Part shown: positions 34,418-46,000 of the stretch, piece by piece | How positions within the stretch are numbered: the first letter of the stretch is position 1 | Layout: each line of letters starts with the position of its first letter | Origin: Salticus scenicus | Lineage: Eukaryota > Arthropoda > Arachnida > Araneae > Salticidae | Direction: 5' to 3' | NCBI GenBank assembly: GCA_963930645.1 | Contig: OZ005648.1 | Span: 249,341,436 to 249,405,435, forward strand | DNA: 64,000 nt | Position numbers and translations under genes: made by a program | The notes under the pieces: model-generated | What the model was told of the DNA's origin: nothing | The model's input: only the letters and a program-made list of their open reading frames with translations | Database searches by the model: none

Positions 34418-35155
34418 ATCAGCCAAATCAATTTCGTGGGTAATCTCTGCTGAAAAATTAATACGCAGACCATACTGGCACCATTGGTAAATAAAATAAT
34501 TAATCAATTAATCATTAATATACTTTGAAAAGAGGATTCTTCCTTCTCCCACACCCAATGAAATCTATTTAGATTTAGTACTTGTATCAAAATGTGATGA
34601 TATTTTTGAGACATGGTCCAATTGTTCTTGCTAGAAAATTAATGTTACTTATTTTTTTTTAGTACTTGGGTCTTTACAATGTTTAAGTTATGCGTTAATA
34701 CGCTTTCGTGAAATGAAATAATAGAAATAGAAATAATATAATATACTAGTCATATCTCTGAAAGCTGTCCTATTCCTGGAACATCAGTTAGTGAAATAAT
34801 TCCTTCTTCAGAGATTGTCAAAGTTACCCTTAAACTATGCCTTGTATTATAAAAGGGTTCCCTTCAACTAAGGAAAAAGTAGAAACTAACGAACTAATAA
34901 AAAACTACAAAAGTCACAACTCATATTCTTTTGGAAAAACAATATGCTAGCATAATCGCTTTTACTGAAAAATTGAAAAAAACGAATAAAGACATATTTG
35001 ATTCATCTGATTTCGATTTTGAAATTCATTCAATTAGGAACATAAGTTTAAATTTGTCTGTTGATGAAAACTGAAAATGAGAATGTTTTCCTGAGTAAGA
35101 AACTTCCTTTTAATGATTGGTTACTGGATATTTAAGAAGGGAAAGAAACCTTGAA
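32541..35155. other. AT-rich stretch without genes
   Basis: Contains an A30 run (about 34386-34415) and an (AT)n at 34278-34294. Frames of 60-81 codons are low-complexity. The segment 33590-33680 is slightly richer in GC but unassigned. Eroded internal LTR-element sequence may lie just right of 32540 but could not be read. Confidence 0.55.
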
Positions 35156-35157
35156 CA

Positions 35158-35510
35158 CACTGTTAAAATTTCAATAGAAAACTCTGTGTAATGTATTATC
35201 TTAAGTCTTACGTAAAATTATAAAGAAAAATAAACGGAGATGTTAAAAAACTTATTTTATATCATCATTTTAATAACTAATATTAATTTATATATTTATT
35301 GGTGAGAATATATTTCGGACTTACAATGCTTTTTCTAAAGTAGAAACAGTCATTTTTAATTTTAATTAAAAAATTAAATAATAAAATTAGATAAAAATAC
35401 AGAATAAAGATTGAGAATCTCGGTTATTCCCTTTTAACTAAGTATTACTGTAAATTTGCAGAGACTCTGGATAAATATTTACATTAAAATTACGGAAATT
35501 TTTAACAGTG
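35158..35510 (+). mobile_element. CACTGTTAAAA MITE, copy 1
   Basis: Left end CACTGTTAAAATTTC and right end, read inward, CACTGTTAAAAATTTCCG. It aligns over nearly its full length with 59584-59903 (shared AAAACTCTGTGTAATGTATT-type start, ATATTTCGGACTTA, CTTTTTCTAAAGTAGAAACA, TTTTTAATTTTAATTAAAAA). About 35 bases near the right end (GACTCTGGATAAATATTTAC) are absent from copy 2. The flanking dinucleotide is not a clean TA here. Confidence 0.85.
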
Positions 35511-36945
35511 CAGAGAGGGTTTCTTTTTTTATTCAATTATATCTGCAATACATATTGTGTATTATTCTAATAGAGATATTTAGGCCACAACGTGAAACAA
35601 AGAATGAATATTTTTTATTCAATGAAATTGGGTAAAATGACAAATTTCCCTTGTTAATTTCGAAGGAAAAATTGCAGAAAAGTTTATTATATCAATGCTA
35701 ATATTTAGTTATTTAGAATTCAGATCTTTATATAATCCTCATAAATTTTGATTATATACCACCTCAACAATATTAATCTTAAAGAAAAGCAGTTTTTTAA
35801 AGAGTTATATAAATTTTTGTAAAATCATATTTCAAATTATCATTGTAATTACCAGTTTTTGCTTGTGTTTTTAACTCTTTGTTAAAAGTCAATACATGTT
35901 TTAAAACAGTTGAAGTATGATACTTTTTATTGCAGGATATTTGCAGCTTCCTCCATTTTGATTTCACTTACAAGAACGATGATGGATTTTTTACAACAGG
36001 ATATAGATACATTTCTGATAACCAACTTAATAACCATCATTAACGACAAAAGATCATTTTGACTTTCATTGGTACATAATTACCTTTCGTAAAGAAATAA
36101 TTCTTCGTAGAAAAAATGAATAGGATATTATAGTAGCCAATAACATTAGTCTGTTGGGAAGACGGATACCCACAATTAACTGTGTATTTATTTATAGCAT
36201 TTCCCAAAGCTGAGTTTAATTCGTTAAATGACATCGGCGACATCAAAAGGAAAAAACGATTTTGAGATCGCCCTTAGATTACTTAATTGTGAAGCAGTAC
36301 ATTTGTCCATGATTCTGATTGTCACAAAGGAAGTAGTTTTTGTCACGAGTCCAACTTTATTTTATCTCGTATTACAAGGAATGTAGAAGATTAATGATCG
36401 GTTTGTTATTTAATTATGTTCAATGACACCTTGCATGACCAATCGTGCGTATCCTCAATAGTAGCAGTTTCAAAAAACTTTATAGAGGTAATACATTATC
36501 TAAAAGAAAAAAAAAAAAAAACCTTTTGAGAGTTTCTCTTTGATTATAGATATCGTGCTCTATCTTAACCAGTATACACTTAAATAACTAAAAGTGTAAG
36601 CAAACAATTTGTCTATAGCTATACATCAATTGGAAATCCAGTTTAGAAGTGATTTGAGCTATTAATATAAAATAATGATTCATTCACATATTTATGATGG
36701 ATTTCGAGATTTTTATTTTAGTTATAAGTATTGATATACTTTTAACCGATTAGCGTTATTTACCTTCATACTTAACGTGTCAAGTGGAGGGACAAGAAAG
36801 CTTGAAATTGAACAAATTCGATTATGTATAGCATGAATGAATATTTAAAGGCGTTTTACTAGGTAAATATCACGATGAAGAAGTCTTTTCTAATTACCAA
36901 TTAAAGTTAACTGTAAATCAAATGATGGTTTTGGTGATAACCAAT
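35511..36945. other. AT-rich stretch without genes
   Basis: A 68-codon minus frame (36040-36246) has no recognisable domain. An A15 run lies near 36508. Nothing else supported. Confidence 0.5.
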
Positions 36946-36949
36946 TTAA

Positions 36950-37185
36950 CCCCTTTTGCATGATTTTTTTCTAATTCGAAAAAATATGTCTTTTTTTTTT
37001 TTTTTTTTTTTGTAAATTTTTATACCAAATTTATAATAGTTCTACGAAGAAAATGTTTCATTTCAAAAATTTTTAGTAAAAAACTGGTTTCGTTCATTTA
37101 TGACGGAGCATGAAAGAAAAGGTAAATTGCCAATTTAAGTTGATTTCCGGTTTGGATCATATATGGACCGATATTTGGAAAGAGG
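36950..37185. mobile_element. Possible TTAA-flanked MITE
   Basis: TTAA at 36946-36949 and 37186-37189 flanks 236 bp whose ends CCCCTTTTGCA and, inward from the right, CCTCTTTCCA are weakly similar. Layout and length resemble 22623-22845. The terminal match is short, so this could be chance. Confidence 0.35.
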
Positions 37186-37323
37186 TTAAACTTCGATTAT
37201 TTGAAGTTATATATTTATAAGCCACTCTTCTTAAACAACTTGAAATGGAGGATTTGAAACATTATAATTGAAGTTGGACTCTTTTTATCGGAAAGGATTT
37301 TATCCAAAGGATTAACACACTCT

Positions 37324-38237
37324 GTCCAACCTCGATAAGTTGGATACACCTTTAACTTGGAAGTTGGTCATTCAAATAGTGCCCTAAGTTGTACACTTTC
37401 ATCCGACGAGATAGAAAAAAAAAAGAAAGAAAACTTCATTTTCGCATTTTTTTTTTTTTTAAATATAAATTTTACATATCCCTTGTAGAAAAAGCTGTAA
37501 ATATCAAAAAAGCAATATTTCTAGTCACAATGTATTCACCTCTGTCTTATCTTATAAAAAATATTTCTTTTCTTCAATTTAAACATTAAAAAATTACGGC
37601 GATTTAGAGCATAATGCAAGAGTCTTTCTTTCCTTCTTATTTTTTTATTGATTTGCATACATTATCCTTGTCCTTTTCTTCGGGAAATATCCATCAAAGA
37701 CAAGCGTGTTTTGACTACTTTTGACGTGTTTTTTGTCATCCTACAAGCATGTTTTGACTGCTATACACTTTGGTTGTTAGGGTTTGTTTTCATGTGTAAT
37801 TCTTATACTTTTCCTACCAAGTTTTAACTTGAGTGTGTAATTGCACTAAACTTAATATGTGAGTTAATATAAACTTAATTTAATATGTGTAAACTAACAT
37901 GAAAAATGATGCTGATTCAATTCGGGTGCATATCAACTGACATGTGTTGCTGCTATGCTGCAATTTTCCCCATTCACGGGAAAACTATATCTCAGTTTCT
38001 ATAGCGAATAAATGAACGAACCTTCATATATGAAATGGCCGTTATGAAAATTAATGTCTTAGTTTGAATATATATCAGCAGGCAAGTGGCGTTATTTTTA
38101 CTCACATTCTGCAATTTTCCATATGGTTATTTCAGCATCTATTGGATGAAATTGCACTAAAATGTATGTGCAAAATCTTTATTGTGAGAAACTATGTTGA
38201 ATAAATTTTTGTGCATGTTAACTGGCTGGTGGCGCTG

Positions 38238-38294
<57 letters not shown>

Positions 38295-38534
38295 TGTATT
38301 ATAATGGAATATGATAGTTAAAATTAAGATTTTAAATTGGCAAAATATATATTTTTGTATATAAGTCGTGAATACCTTATTATGTTATATTTAGATGGGA
38401 TTAAAAGTTAAAAGGCATGCATAGGTACAGTTTAATCAAATCGAAAAATATAAGCACCCCCATAAGTTCGACATCTCTCTTAGTTGGACACTTTTCCTGG
38501 AACCATATGTGTCCAACTTAGCGAGATTTTACTG
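37324..38534. mobile_element. Possible pogo/Tigger-type element without transposase
   Basis: The left side reads GTCCAACCTCGATAAGTTGG; the right side, read inward, CAGTAAAATCTCGCTAAGTT then GGACAC. These CTCG(A/C)TAAGTTGGA words are typical of pogo/Tigger terminal repeats, and TA follows the right end at 38535-38536. The left end is worn and has no clear TA. Inside are T-rich DNA, a 66-codon frame (37389-37589) without a domain, two ~150-base direct repeats (CTGCAATTTTCC at 37958 and 38107) and a TA/GA microsatellite. Confidence 0.5.
38241..38292 (+). repeat. (TA)n(GA)n microsatellite
   Basis: About 15 TA units followed directly by about 10 GA units. Confidence 0.95.
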
Positions 38535-38889
38535 TAATAGCGTTTTCGCTTGCTTATTTGTTTTCCCACTTTCATACTATTTTTACTCTTGTGTTATTTT
38601 CTTCATCTCTGAATATATCAGATTTTTTACAAAAGGTAAAATTAATCATTGTGAAAGTTTCAATTTATGAAACTAATTGTTAGACAGACGTACTCGAAGA
38701 GGATATACATTACTTTAAAACTGTGAAATAAATTTTATACAATTCTTTGCAGGTACATTGGTACAAATATAACATTATAAACAGTCAAAAAGACATCTTT
38801 GAAAAGACAACTAATCATGTAATAAAATTCAAGAGTATAGGTATCCCTCCAAAATTGTGTTCATGTACTAGATATAACTATGTAAATCC

Positions 38890-39100
38890 ATTTAACATGC
38901 ATTAACCCATCCTATTATGTAATATACCTAACCACATTATAAATGTATTCAGGATCATAAAAAGTTCTTGCAATCCAGTTCGGTCCCTGTACTTGCTTAA
39001 AAGGAGTTGAACCAGCATAATACCAGTAAACTGATTGCAGTAAAGTTTTTACCAATCGTGATAACCACCCTACCTCCTCTTCCTCCCCTATGGTAAGATA
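38890..39100 (-). mobile_element. tRNA-derived SINE-like fragment
   Basis: On the minus strand GGTTATCACGATTGG (39052-39066) resembles an RNA polymerase III A box and GGTTCAACTCC (39003-39013) is close to the B-box consensus. Their ~40-base spacing is that of a tRNA. No cloverleaf or anticodon stem is evident, and a non-tRNA body (GTACAGGGACCGAACTGG) continues to about 38890, which suggests a SINE rather than a tRNA gene. A 67-codon minus frame (38915-39118) overlaps it and is probably incidental. Confidence 0.45.
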
Positions 39101-39118
39101 TTTTAGCTTTGGGCACAA

Positions 39119-42100
39119 GTGGATGTCCTAATGTCTTAATAATTGCCTTAATTTCCTATAAACCGAACGTAAAACCTAAAGCCTACTATAAGAACTCATA
39201 AATCATATTTACGCTGGATAAATCCTGTATATAACTTTATAGCTATAAAATATGCATTTATTTTAAATAGTTCAATTTTAATCTAGTTTATCTGATAAAT
39301 CGTTTTCAAAACTTTAATTATTTTTTGTAAAAAATCATCATTAAAAGTGTCTTAGAAATATAAATACAAATAAACATCGTGTACTTTATTCATCATCACG
39401 ATCACCAACTTCTTTACAGTTTAATAAAAAATAATTATAGACAGATTTTTAAGAAAGAAAGACAAAAATTTCAGCTTTTTTTTTCGAAACAAACAAATTA
39501 AAAGTAACTGGAAAAAAAAAGAATATGCATATAGAGGTACAAGTTTAAAAGATTCCGTTATATATATAGCATTAAAATAAATCAATATTTGTTAGCACGA
39601 TTTCGATTTTATATTTCATCAAATGAAATATTCAAGCATAAGGATAATGAAATTAGTTGTAGTACTTAGTATAAATAATAAAAAATATCATTCTTTATTA
39701 TCGGATGAATGCAGAATTTTTAAGAAACAAAGCAATCGCGTAAACCCGAGTGTTCACTATTTTTTCTTATATATATTATTCATATGTTGATTAATATATA
39801 CAAGAGATAATTATATATTAAAATAATCATGAACAATTATGTAACGAATATACAATCGAATTTTGGCTAGTGAAAGATTCAAATGAGGGGAAATATAGCT
39901 GGAATTCCTTTTTCAAAGTAAACTTCTAAGAAAATAAATATTCTAAATCTTTGTATAGGAATTAAAAAAAGATAATTTAACAACATTTAATAAACCCTTT
40001 AAAAAATCAAAAACTTATATTTTGATTATACGTTCCGCACTCATGAGTTTGAGCCTTATCTTAATATAATAATAATAATAATAATAAAATCAAGTATTAT
40101 ATACGAAATTTTTACTAAAGAATTTTATTTTTTAACCCTATAAGCGTTAAGCCCGTCTTTTTCTGGCATGCATATTCAAAGTAAAAGGCTAGTGTAGCTA
40201 AATTTTGAAATATATGGTGCTTTTTTCAAGAAAATAAGATTATTAAACATGTGTAGTAACCAGTATTAAATTCTCATATTTATACTGTGCATAGTATTAA
40301 TTTTATGAACCATTAAACAAATATACCGAAAAACGGCTAATGCTGAAGGAATGTTTTAAAGCTGTGTCCCACATTCATCTAGATCTATCTTTAGTACAAC
40401 ATATAATAGGGTAAATTTCTAATAAAAATCATGTAAATCACAGACTAACTTTATTCTTGCAAAATATAATATAATGTTACGATATTAATCTCAAAATCTT
40501 GGAAAATCTTCAACTACCACCTTATCAGCTTCAGCTAAAAGCAACGGAAAGAAATGGAATGAAACCTTATTGATGTCTTAATTATTCCTTATCAAATCGT
40601 CGCTTTTTGTATGGTTTCCACGCACCAACCCTATAGAAAAAATATTATTTTTGAAATTCTATTAGGGCAAAAGGAAAAACAATGAACGGAGTCGTTTTTA
40701 ATGATAAATGAAAATGTCAGACTTAAGATTTAGTCATTGCAAACTTGAGTCATTGAGATTTCAATCAGGATTCAGACATGTCAACTTAATCACTTCAGAC
40801 TTATCGGCATAATGACAGTTGTGACATGTATTTTTCTGAAAATAACATCAAAGTAAATGCTACCTTGGAAATGCTGTCAAAGTTTTTTCGTAAATAAAGC
40901 TGTGATGTAGAATTTAATCTGTTTAAACTGTTGTAAAATATTGAACGCTATTTTCAGTACAATATGGTGTTTAAGTTAAGTTCGTTTAGCGAATTAGACA
41001 ATAATATTTAACTGGTCCGTTGGAATTGTTTAGAAAAGAAGAATAATCTTAATTGAAACATAAAGCATATGTCTACACAACTGTATTTTTCTTTTAAAGT
41101 GTAATACATGCATTTTTAAAAAGTATTTCATACCTCAGGTCAATTCTCCCTTAGCTAAAGTAGCTATTATCGTTGAATTAAAAATCAAAAATTAAATTAA
41201 AATAAATCAATTAGATTAAAAAAATAAAATTGATATCAATACTAAGTATTTAAGTGTATTAATAGAACTCCCTAAAAGTTATTGTAATAATATTTCTCAC
41301 TAGATGGCAGTTATCTCTCTAAATTACCTTGCACCATAATCATTGCACTCTTCCTCTACTGATATGTTATACTAAATTTCTTTTCTCTATGGTTGATTAC
41401 CGTAATAATTTTTCTGCTATTGCTGTGGACAAGTCATCTCGTATTTTGTCTGGTATTGTCGTAGACAACTCGCTTCGTATTTTACATTACATATGAATTC
41501 AAACATGTGACAGTACTCAAAAAACTCAAACTTTTTTTTCGTTCTGATTTCTCTCTCTTTTTTTTTTTTTTTTTTAATTATAATTATTAGTTTGTCAGCA
41601 AGATAGGGTTACCCACTGATTATTTAGCTTTAATGCGAATCAGTGTTTCGAAATCTTGCTTTTGCTCTGCCGTGGGACTGGTATATCTCTGTAGAAGAAA
41701 TTCTTACACGGTTTTGAGCCTTTTCAATTATTTTTCATTTAAACTAATCGTCTTAAGGGGTTTTAAATTAGTCCATTAGATATTATTCTTTCACTTTTCT
41801 AATTAAAAATCCATTTTGGTTCACTTTATTTTCAATATCACAATGTTTTGGAGTTAATAACCAAAGAATTATGTTACGGTAAGTTTGTTGTAAATAAATT
41901 CAATTCTAGTTAACACATTATGTAATTTGCTGGTTAAATAATTAAAATTTTAAATATAACGTCGGCTAATTTGGATTTTGGTGGCATATAACCGTCTGTT
42001 ACTTTTATCCTACTGAGTTTTAAATTAATATTTTATGATCTATTATTATTTTGTATTATTTTGTAATTGTATATATATATATACAAATATTCAATTTTAC

Positions 42101-42230
42101 ATTGCCTTAATTCTGATAAATTAAAAAGCTCTACACAGTCTTACACATTGCCTATTCAGCAAAAAGAAAAGTTTATTACATAATGATGCTCTTCCGTTTC
42201 TGCATTTTTTACAAAATAAAGAATGACAAC
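39119..42230. other. AT-rich stretch without genes
   Basis: No frame with a recognisable domain. Minor items: (AAT)n at about 40066-40087; a ~36-base direct repeat at 41415-41486 (GGACAAGTCATCTCGTATTTT, then GACAACTCGCTTCGTATTTT); a T17 run near 41560; (TA)n at 42070-42082. Confidence 0.55.
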
Positions 42231-42552
42231 TAGAGTCCTGCATCGGGTAGGGAAACCCAGTTTTAACCGAACCCGACCGACCTGCGTTCCGGATTCGGGA
42301 TCAGTTCGGGTTTAGTTTTCAACGAGTCGGGTTGACTTAAGAATATCCTTCAAAAAATTTTACCTTTATAAGTAGAAATCCTTTGCTATATACACCCATA
42401 ATGAATATAGGTTTACCCAAATTATTGTAGTAAAATAAGCATCCACATTCGACTAAAACAACTGACAAGGAAACAATTGACAAACAATGAAGCAATTGAC
42501 ATTTCATCTGGCGGGTTCGAGCCGATTAAAACCCGATTCGTGCAGGATTCTA
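42231..42552. mobile_element. hAT-type MITE with 8-bp target duplication
   Basis: Ends TAGAGTCCTGCATCGGG and, inward from the right, TAGAATCCTGCACGAATCGG. ATGACAAC (42223-42230) and ATGACAAA (42553-42560) form an 8-bp target duplication with one difference. TIR type and 8-bp duplication are those of the hAT superfamily. The inside is GC-rich near the ends (GGGTTCGAGCC, CCCGACCGACC) with CGGGT repeats, and encodes no transposase. Confidence 0.9.
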
Positions 42553-42678
42553 ATGACAAACTTGACTAAACATTGCACTTAGACATTACTCTTACTTAAA
42601 ATAATAATAACAATAATAAAATGGAGAAAAATTCAATTTATTATTAAAATTAATAATTACGTAATTCTTTTCTTTTTG

Positions 42679-42810
42679 GAAAGGAACTATAAAATATCTT
42701 AGATTAGTTTAAAATGCCAATTAATAAACGCCAAAAGAAAAAAAAAAGGAACTATAAAATACCTTAGATTAGCTTAAAATGTCAATTAATAAACGGCCAA
42801 AGAAAAAAAA
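42679..42810 (+). repeat. Tandem pair of a ~64-bp repeat
   Basis: AAGGAACTATAAAATA(T/C)CTT starts at 42681 and 42745, each followed by AATTAATAAACG..CCAAA and an A run. The second run passes into (AAAT)n near 42810-42828. Confidence 0.9.
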
Positions 42811-43104
42811 ATAAATAAATAAATAAAAAAATTAATGAGTATCATTGATTTCTGAACTGTTGAATGAATTGTATTTTTAACAGTGATCGCAAAAGTGTGT
42901 TTAGTATAGGGTAAGTGCTCTAGTGATTGACACTTTTAGAGCAATTTCTGATGTTTTTAATGTTTTAGTCATCAGAAACTATTTTTGGAAATTTTAAGTT
43001 AGTATATATGGTATGAAAGACTTTCAGAACCACATATATGTTAAAATATATGCATTTAATAATTTGTATCTTTTTTATGAATTTTATTTTACACCCATTC
43101 AATT

Positions 43105-43230
43105 TTCCAGTAATTGACACTGCCAGTTTTTAATTTTACGAGTAATTAGCATCCTATGCTCCAGTGTTTGACACTGCTAGTCTTTAATTTTACCAGTTAT
43201 TGGCACCCTATGCTTCAGTGTTTGATATGT
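43105..43230 (+). repeat. ~54-bp tandem repeat, just over two copies
   Basis: C/T-CAGT(A/G)(A/T)TTGA(C/T)A at 43107, 43161 and 43215, with CACTGC(C/T)AGT(T/C)TTTAATTTTA and CCTATGCT in each full unit. Confidence 0.85.
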
Positions 43231-45640
43231 AATGTTAAAATTCTTATATGTAAAACATGTGTAAACAATTTTAATTGCAGAAACGTTTGGTGATTTTGGA
43301 AAAAAAATGTTCAAAATAATTGAAGGTTATATATACCAGCATATGAAGGAAAATTCTACAGGTGTTTTGTGTAATCAGGATCTCATTAGATGAACGGATA
43401 AAAGAACGTTTTCCCAAAGAATGATTCCGACCACATATGTTTTGTAATCGTGCAGAGTCAAGTTTGTAAAAAGGAATGTTTTCCCATCATAAGTTAAGTA
43501 AGTTACAGATTTGTTAAAAGACCTGAAGTGTTGAAAATCGTGTGTCAGTTGGAACATAACTAGGGGTTCAAATTAATGTGAAAACGTAGTGTACTCACAA
43601 GTATAATTATTAAAATAGTTAACGTTATTATATTTTTATTTATTGCGAAATGTGACTACCTTTAGCTTGTATGTCTTGTTTGACACAATTTATCCGATAT
43701 TATAAAGTTTTGACACATTAATTTTTCTTCGTCATCGTGAGATATCAGTTTGAATAATGAAAATATTATCCGCTATGTATTTGTATAGTTTAAAGTCTTT
43801 CATTCTTTATTAAGAATTATCCATAAGTTTTACAAAAGATTGAGATCGGGCGAACTGTATAGTGAATTCTAGCAATTTTTTAAAAACATCTGAGCTTAAA
43901 TTACACATTCCTTCTGTGTCATTAAAATAGAGATAATGTTAGGATTGCGCCTCTTATTTTATAAGGTGGTCCATTTTTTAAATCTTATAAAGAAGTTTCT
44001 ACAAATAATATAGATTGTAATACAGTCTATAAAAATAGTACAATAATTTCCTCAAACAGTCTACATAAGGGTACTTAGAAGTAATGCATTGCATAACAAT
44101 AAATAGCTGAACATAGTTTTATTTAAATATCAGCTGTAAACCAGGTCGGATGAAATACAGCAATCAAATTATGGGAAAATTCATTTTTTTTCTCAAGATT
44201 AATTTGCCACTACTAGAATTTCTGTATATGATTTACACTGGAAGTGCAACGCATATATATAGAAAAAGTATATATGTAGAAAATGTATATTATGTACAAA
44301 CGAATGTATGAAGAAAATTTAACACATACTGTAATACGTCGAAATGTGTGAGTTCAACGTCCGCATTAAATACCATGTGCAAAAACAAGATCTCTTGACT
44401 ACACATTATGTTGAGTCAGTTTTTTTTTTCCACTGATACCTGCAGCAGAACGTAATGGACTTGAGGTTTACGAAATATATACTTTTAACAATAAAGTCCA
44501 ATTCATACATAAAGGCATGTTCAATTTCATCAGTCTGTTTGTAAAAGCCAATTTTAGACCAACACCATGTTTACATTGCTAATAAGGATGCTTCACAATT
44601 AACGTATGGACATTTTCAACGACTACCTAATACGCACATAACTGCGTTCGAAACATGTAGATGACATGTATTTGTTCTTACTCTAAGAAATACAACCGAA
44701 ACTATTACAGTATACATCACCATATGCCATATTTAAATATTCTGAACCCTTTGGGTGTTCTTCATTTGAATCAGTAATGCATGAATGCAAACATATATGT
44801 CCTCTGAATATTAATTATCGATAACATTGATCGTCTCTTTAGATCATTTTTATTCTATTAATATAGAAACACTTTAATTTTGATTTTATTATATATTTAT
44901 TTGTTATTGTTCATTTATTTGCGAACGTTAAGAATTCGATCCACCATCTGAAAATCAGCTTATAATGCTTAATTTCCTTGGATTTGTATTTTCGGAAAAA
45001 CTCACTTTATATTATAACATCAACAATGCTTTAGCGATGCACAGAAGTTTATTTATGTACAAAAATAATGTATAACAAAGTTACTTCGTTTCACGTTTGA
45101 CATTTACTGCCATTGAGGTTTGACCAAGAACAAAGCAGAAGACAATAAGTTAAGTTGTAATGGCTAACCCCCTCACGAAATCCCATAATGAGAGTTAAAA
45201 TAAATACCCGTAATTCTGCGTAATTAAAGACGTCAAGAAAAAGCTTCATAAATTAGGTCGTACTATGAATTAGTAATATTCAATTTTTAGCAATTAATAC
45301 TGTAAATTTGTTTAAGAAAAGTAATAAAAAATTATATATATATATATGTATACAAAAATCAGAAAACTGAACATTAATTAGTAAAAGTACTTATAAAATG
45401 ACATTTTTATGTGTCGATCTGTTGTTTCAGTTTTTATTAATCCTTTTGCTAATTAAACAAATTCAATTTACGTTTTGTTTTTAGGAACATTTAATCTTCT
45501 CCCTAGCAATTTTACAGTGACTTTTTTGCCAACAATTTGTCACCTGTCTTTAGCTTAATTGAGTTCGTGTTAATCACAGGCATAAAATTTTTCTTTGAAA
45601 GAGAATTACATTGAATTGTTAAATAAACCCTCTCCCAGAG
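43231..45640. other. AT-rich stretch without genes
   Basis: A 60-codon minus frame (43375-43557) has no recognisable domain. No TIR element or tandem array was found. Confidence 0.5.
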
Positions 45641-46000
45641 CTCAAAAATCGGCATCCCAAGCCATTTGAGTCACAAGTTCGGTCACTCACTTATCGCTTC
45701 TGATAAAATCACTACAAGACTGTTTCTTCTTTTTTTTCTTGAAACACTTTTTATTTAACATTCTCTGATTGCTCCTCCATGTTGCTTTGTGTCTCACCGC
45801 TTTTGTCATTCAAATAGTGCCTTTTCTCTAAGGCGCGAGAGCGAACTTTTGTTTGTTCCTTGTCAAAGTTTTCCATTTTTTCCAAGTGGTGATTGTTATC
45901 AGGGCTTTCCTTCAACAACGGTTTAATGGGCAAAGAGGTGAGACGAGGGGATAATGCTGTCAGTGAAAACATGTACACTCTATGCATTAAAAAAGCATTT
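45641..46000 (-). other. Higher-complexity island with a 78-codon minus frame of unknown meaning
   Basis: The segment is noticeably less AT-rich than its flanks and lacks repeats. On the minus strand 45751-45987 reads a 78-residue hydrophilic, highly charged peptide (about residues 38-78 rich in Glu/Lys/Asp/Arg, e.g. LEKMENFDKEQTKVRSRALE). No signal peptide, membrane segment or known domain. It could be a terminal exon, a conserved non-coding element, or chance. I do not recognise it. Confidence 0.25.

Noticed and set aside
38990..39070. tRNA gene on the minus strand
   Set aside because: A and B boxes are present but no acceptor or anticodon stem can be folded; SINE-like origin preferred.
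38915..39118. 67-codon minus frame with a protein-like look
   Set aside because: It overlaps the pol III A and B boxes of a SINE-like element, which explains the segment better.
41597..41660. miRNA-precursor-like hairpin (AGCAAGAT ... ATCTTGCT with inner ACTGATT/AATCAGT)
   Set aside because: Two 8-bp stems separated by a large internal loop are too weak for a convincing precursor without small-RNA data.
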